Assembly (NCBI GenBank): GCA_022592435.1
Contig: JABYQS010000458.1
Location: forward strand, 1 to 21,877
Reading direction: 5' to 3'
Source: Cerioporus squamosus
Taxonomy: Eukaryota; Basidiomycota; Agaricomycetes; Polyporales; Polyporaceae
DNA: 21,877 nucleotides
Translations under genes and position numbers: made by a program
Shown: piece by piece, positions 19,001 to 21,877 of the stretch
Layout: each line of letters begins with the position of its first letter
Position numbering within the stretch: position 1 is the stretch's first letter
Notes under the pieces: model-generated
The model's input: the letters and a program-made list of their open reading frames with translations, nothing else
The model's database searches: none
Told to the model about the DNA's origin: nothing

Positions 19001-21784
19001 CAAGTCATCGCCAGCTTGATGGGAAGTACGCGGTCGGCAAGTTCGCTTTGCCGTCTCCTCCTGCTGATCAGGACGGCAGTGATGCGGGGATGGATAAGTC
19101 CCCGATTCCCACCTTCGTTTCCAGCTGGAAACGCAAGTACAGCGCTGTCACAGATCCTCGCATCGGCGTGGTGCGCAAGCTCATCGGTGTCAAGCGCAAG
19201 AGCCTCGATCAGGGCACACGAGATCAGCGGAGGGCGCGGCTGTGGGAGTCGTATCGCGAGGGAGAGGACTGGCAGAGTAGCTCCCCTCCTCCAGCCGAGG
19301 TCGATACTGAGGAGTCCGATGATGATCCATGGATGGAGGAGGATGAAGTACCTTTGGCGGCAGCAGCAGCACCTAGGCCTTCCACACCCCCTCCGTCCTA
19401 TCTGCCTCTCGGTTCGAGCCTCCTTCGCACGCACTTCCACCACACTCACCTACTCCCGATGTGTGCACCGCTTAAACCTCCGGGGATTGTAGTGAGCAAC
19501 ACACCGGGTAACACCGCTCCTATGTCCGTTCCTACGCCAGTCTCTCCCGCTGCAGTTCTCGGTGCTGCTTCTGAGAAGTCCAAGTCTCTGGAGGCCGCGG
19601 CCCAGATTCTGGTGCAGGAAGTCATAGAAAACCCAGTATGGTCAGAGGCGTGGCGAGCGAACGCATCTCTGTCTTTCACCCCTCCTATGCTCCCGAGCAA
19701 AGCATGGCAAGCTGACGCCCGGTACATCAAGCATGTCATTGGCGGAAATGGCTCGGATACGACTCTGCAGACGATCCTTGATACAGGTGCGCAAACAATT
19801 CTCGTCTGGCGCCGCATAGGAATGACGTTCGGCTCCACAGAAGTATCGCCCGAAGATGTACCTGCAAGGCCTCGCTGCACACGCTTGACTTTCCTATGCT
19901 CGCCCTTGGCAAAGGGGACGCCGTGATACAACTGTCACCGACATCTTTGCGGTTCTGGGAGAAACTTGGTTTATCCCCAAGGGCGGGTCCGAAAGACGTG
20001 ACTGCGTTCGTCTTCTTTGAGGGATCAGATGAAGAGCGCGAGAGCGAGGTTGAGACTTGGCTCAGCAAAGTTTCCGTTGCCTATACGGTGAGTCTCTCAA
20101 TTGGCGACTGAGTAGCTCGTGGCTCAATCACCATCAGGCGAAGAATTTTGGCGCCCATGACGCTGGGATGTCGAGCCATTGCACTAAACAGGGCGTTGTT
20201 CCAACACGTTTCGACACTTTCCGGAAGACCCTCAGTAAGCTTCGTCCATAATGTTCTATCGGCCGGGCGCTGAACGTGTGCCACAGTGAGCTTTGTCTCC
20301 ACGATCCCTACCCGTCATCCCAATCTGGTTTTCTACGTCGCCACGCCCTCGCATATCATCTCCCCCTCGTCGACCATTCTTCGCCAGATCCTTTCAGCTG
20401 TGCGGCGCTTATACAAGGCACATCCTGACGGCGATATCCTGATTCACTTGGTGCCCGAATCGCTCATCCTAGGTACCCACACGCATCCTGCGTCGAAACT
20501 GGAGGGGCTGGACACCTTCGTCTGCAGCGTCTATGACCGTATTCTGCGGCCGGTGACTCGGGCTATGTCGCGGAAATTCTTCAATTGGAGCGCACCAGTT
20601 GTTGGCTACTTCGAGGCTCCTGCTTATTCTCTCGTCTCCTCACCTTCCCGCAAGAGTCCTCATGGAGTGTCTCATCCCAGTGTCTTATACTCCTTAGAGT
20701 CGAGCGCGTCGTCTCTTGATGTCACCCATCGTCACATGCTGCTACATGTGGGATACCAAGTTTCGGCATGTGGTCGGTGGATCATCGCTGCGTGCATCGA
20801 TGCGGAAGGAGAAGCCCATGAACTGAAGACATGGCTGACTCCCGAAGACAATGTTGAGGCGTTCATCGCGACTGAAGTCTGGAGGTTCGGCCACGAGTTT
20901 CGCACAGCGAGCTAACGTCGAATGGCGGATCGTCATTTCCAAGCTAGGCTTGGTGGGCGCACTCGGAGCTCGAAGGTATGTCCCTGCCACTACGCTGCGA
21001 GCAGCGCTAATGTATTCTGCCGTAGCTTGGGTGTCTCACTTGGAATCTGTCGTATCTGCATCGACGGATGTCCCCCCTGTCCATGTAACGCTTCTCGCTG
21101 TCGACAACGAGAACCCATGGACGTTCCTCTCTGCTCCAGAGCGAGGCTCCTTCGACATCCTGAAGCGTACTCCGAGTCCAGCTCCGCAGATGCCCACGTC
21201 CAAATCACGAGGTAATCACAAACGTTCTCTGATGCCGCGTATACAACATACTTCCTGGTGCCATCGCCTGAGGCGCCCTTCTATCCGATATCATATACTG
21301 CCGAACGGACGAGCAAATGCGGGCCATCCCACACATCCCAGGCACCGCCGAGACTCCCTTCATCCCCGACTTGGAGGACGACGAGACGTCCGGCGCGTGC
21401 GCACAGCTACAAACCACGGAGCCTATTCGAGTATCTGGATGGAGTGCAGTCGTTTGTGTGCCTTCCACTGCCGACTACACCACTCTGTCTACCGTCCGCA
21501 TCTACCAGCTCCATACGACACGTTCTTCGCAGTCAACATACGGATCTTCGAGGACCAGCGATGGCTCGCGCGCATCACCTGCCCCGCGACGCGGGATATT
21601 TGGAGGCCCTTCCGGCACCAGTACGGACGCCCAGTTGATGAGCGACATCGTGCGCAACTTCCACGAACTGGCCGTTCTGTCGCGTACGAGATGGAAACTG
21701 CGCGCGGATCCCGCCCTGCCGTTCCACCTGGCCGCGCTTGAGGTCATGCGAGCAGCACTCAGTGGAGATACTGTGGACTTATAG
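16034..21784 (+). CDS. MED13: Mediator complex subunit 13 (MED13/SSN2), reading frame apparently broken at several points
   Basis: MED13 links the CDK8 kinase module to core Mediator. The N-terminus starts MAAKAQQTAQDNTGSFVLSQ, with exon 1 at 16034-16400 (donor GTGAGT) joined to 16456. Later blocks are LPLPAGVPVVLLPHGVPAYY, a long acidic/Pro-rich middle, then PLGSSLLRTHFHHTHLLPMC, ENPVWSEAWRAN, QLSPTSLRFWEKLGL, EWRIVISKLGLVG, VHVTLLAVDNENPWTFL and the end RNFHELAVLSRTRWKLRA. Introns at 20088-20137, 20235-20286 and 20976-21025 are clear. The frame must shift by one base near 16570, 16650, 17035, 18060, 19875, 20900, 20965, 21165 and 21310; for example CTCGGAGCTCGAAG would give the expected LELEAW without one G. 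Some of the first three might be hidden introns. So the family is certain; an intact product is not. Confidence 0.88.
17980..18004 (+). repeat. (GA)n microsatellite coding for Arg-Glu repeats
   Basis: The run GAGAGAGAGAGAGAAAGAGA continues to GAGA inside MED13 and codes for alternating Glu and Arg in a charged helix (ERERERERI). Dinucleotide slippage here would shift the frame. The frame is nonetheless kept across it and jumps about 55 bases later. Confidence 0.85.
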
Positions 21785-21877
21785 GGTAACGGTAATGGAT
21801 TCCCTTCTATGTTCTTTTGTTTCCTTCGTTCTCTATGTATTCTGTGATCTGACCTGAGCATGGATTATATTGCTGTA

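Overview
The window is eukaryotic nuclear DNA from a filamentous basidiomycete, most likely an Agaricomycete of the polypore kind. Genes are split by many short introns (about 48-60 nt, GTRNGT...YAG, CTRAY branch sites), coding DNA is GC-rich, and the protein set is typical of that group. This placement is inferred from gene architecture and protein families, not from a search.

Left part (1-7305): four genes on the minus strand. A secreted S10 serine carboxypeptidase (957 to beyond base 1) carries one apparent single-base deletion. After a mostly empty stretch, with one weak plus-strand ORF at 1711-2348, comes a tandem block: a small 108-aa protein with a mitochondrial-type presequence (2870-2389), the Rab escort protein REP/MRS6 (5021-3108) and a nucleolin-like Gar2/Nsr1 protein (7305-5314). 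Every exon junction in this block could be phased.

Middle part (about 7500-13100): a graveyard of gene pieces and mobile DNA. It holds a displaced, inverted copy of the REP C-terminal tail (7558-7754), an F-box-type fragment (8307-7894), and an HNH-nuclease-like pseudogene whose likely 5' and 3' parts lie on either side of a 1884-bp TIR element (8657-10540; perfect 38-bp ends, TA duplication). The TIR element carries a nested 217-bp MITE-like palindromic element (9431-9647). Further F-box remnants in both orientations (11400-12178) include a 27-nt near-identical inverted repeat. Nothing was recognised in 12180-13138.

Right part (13139-21877): a DUF2433 metallophosphoesterase-like protein with an added RRM-like segment and RGG tail (15431-13139, minus) is arranged head-to-head, across a 600-bp partly AT-rich intergenic region, with the Mediator kinase-module subunit MED13 (16034-21784, plus). 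MED13 is unmistakable at its C-terminus but its frame jumps by one base at many places, unlike the clean genes around it.

The intact genes are housekeeping functions (membrane traffic, ribosome biogenesis, transcription) with no common pathway. The novelty lies in the rearranged middle and in the odd MED13 frame. I saw no RNA gene, CRISPR array or biosynthetic cluster.
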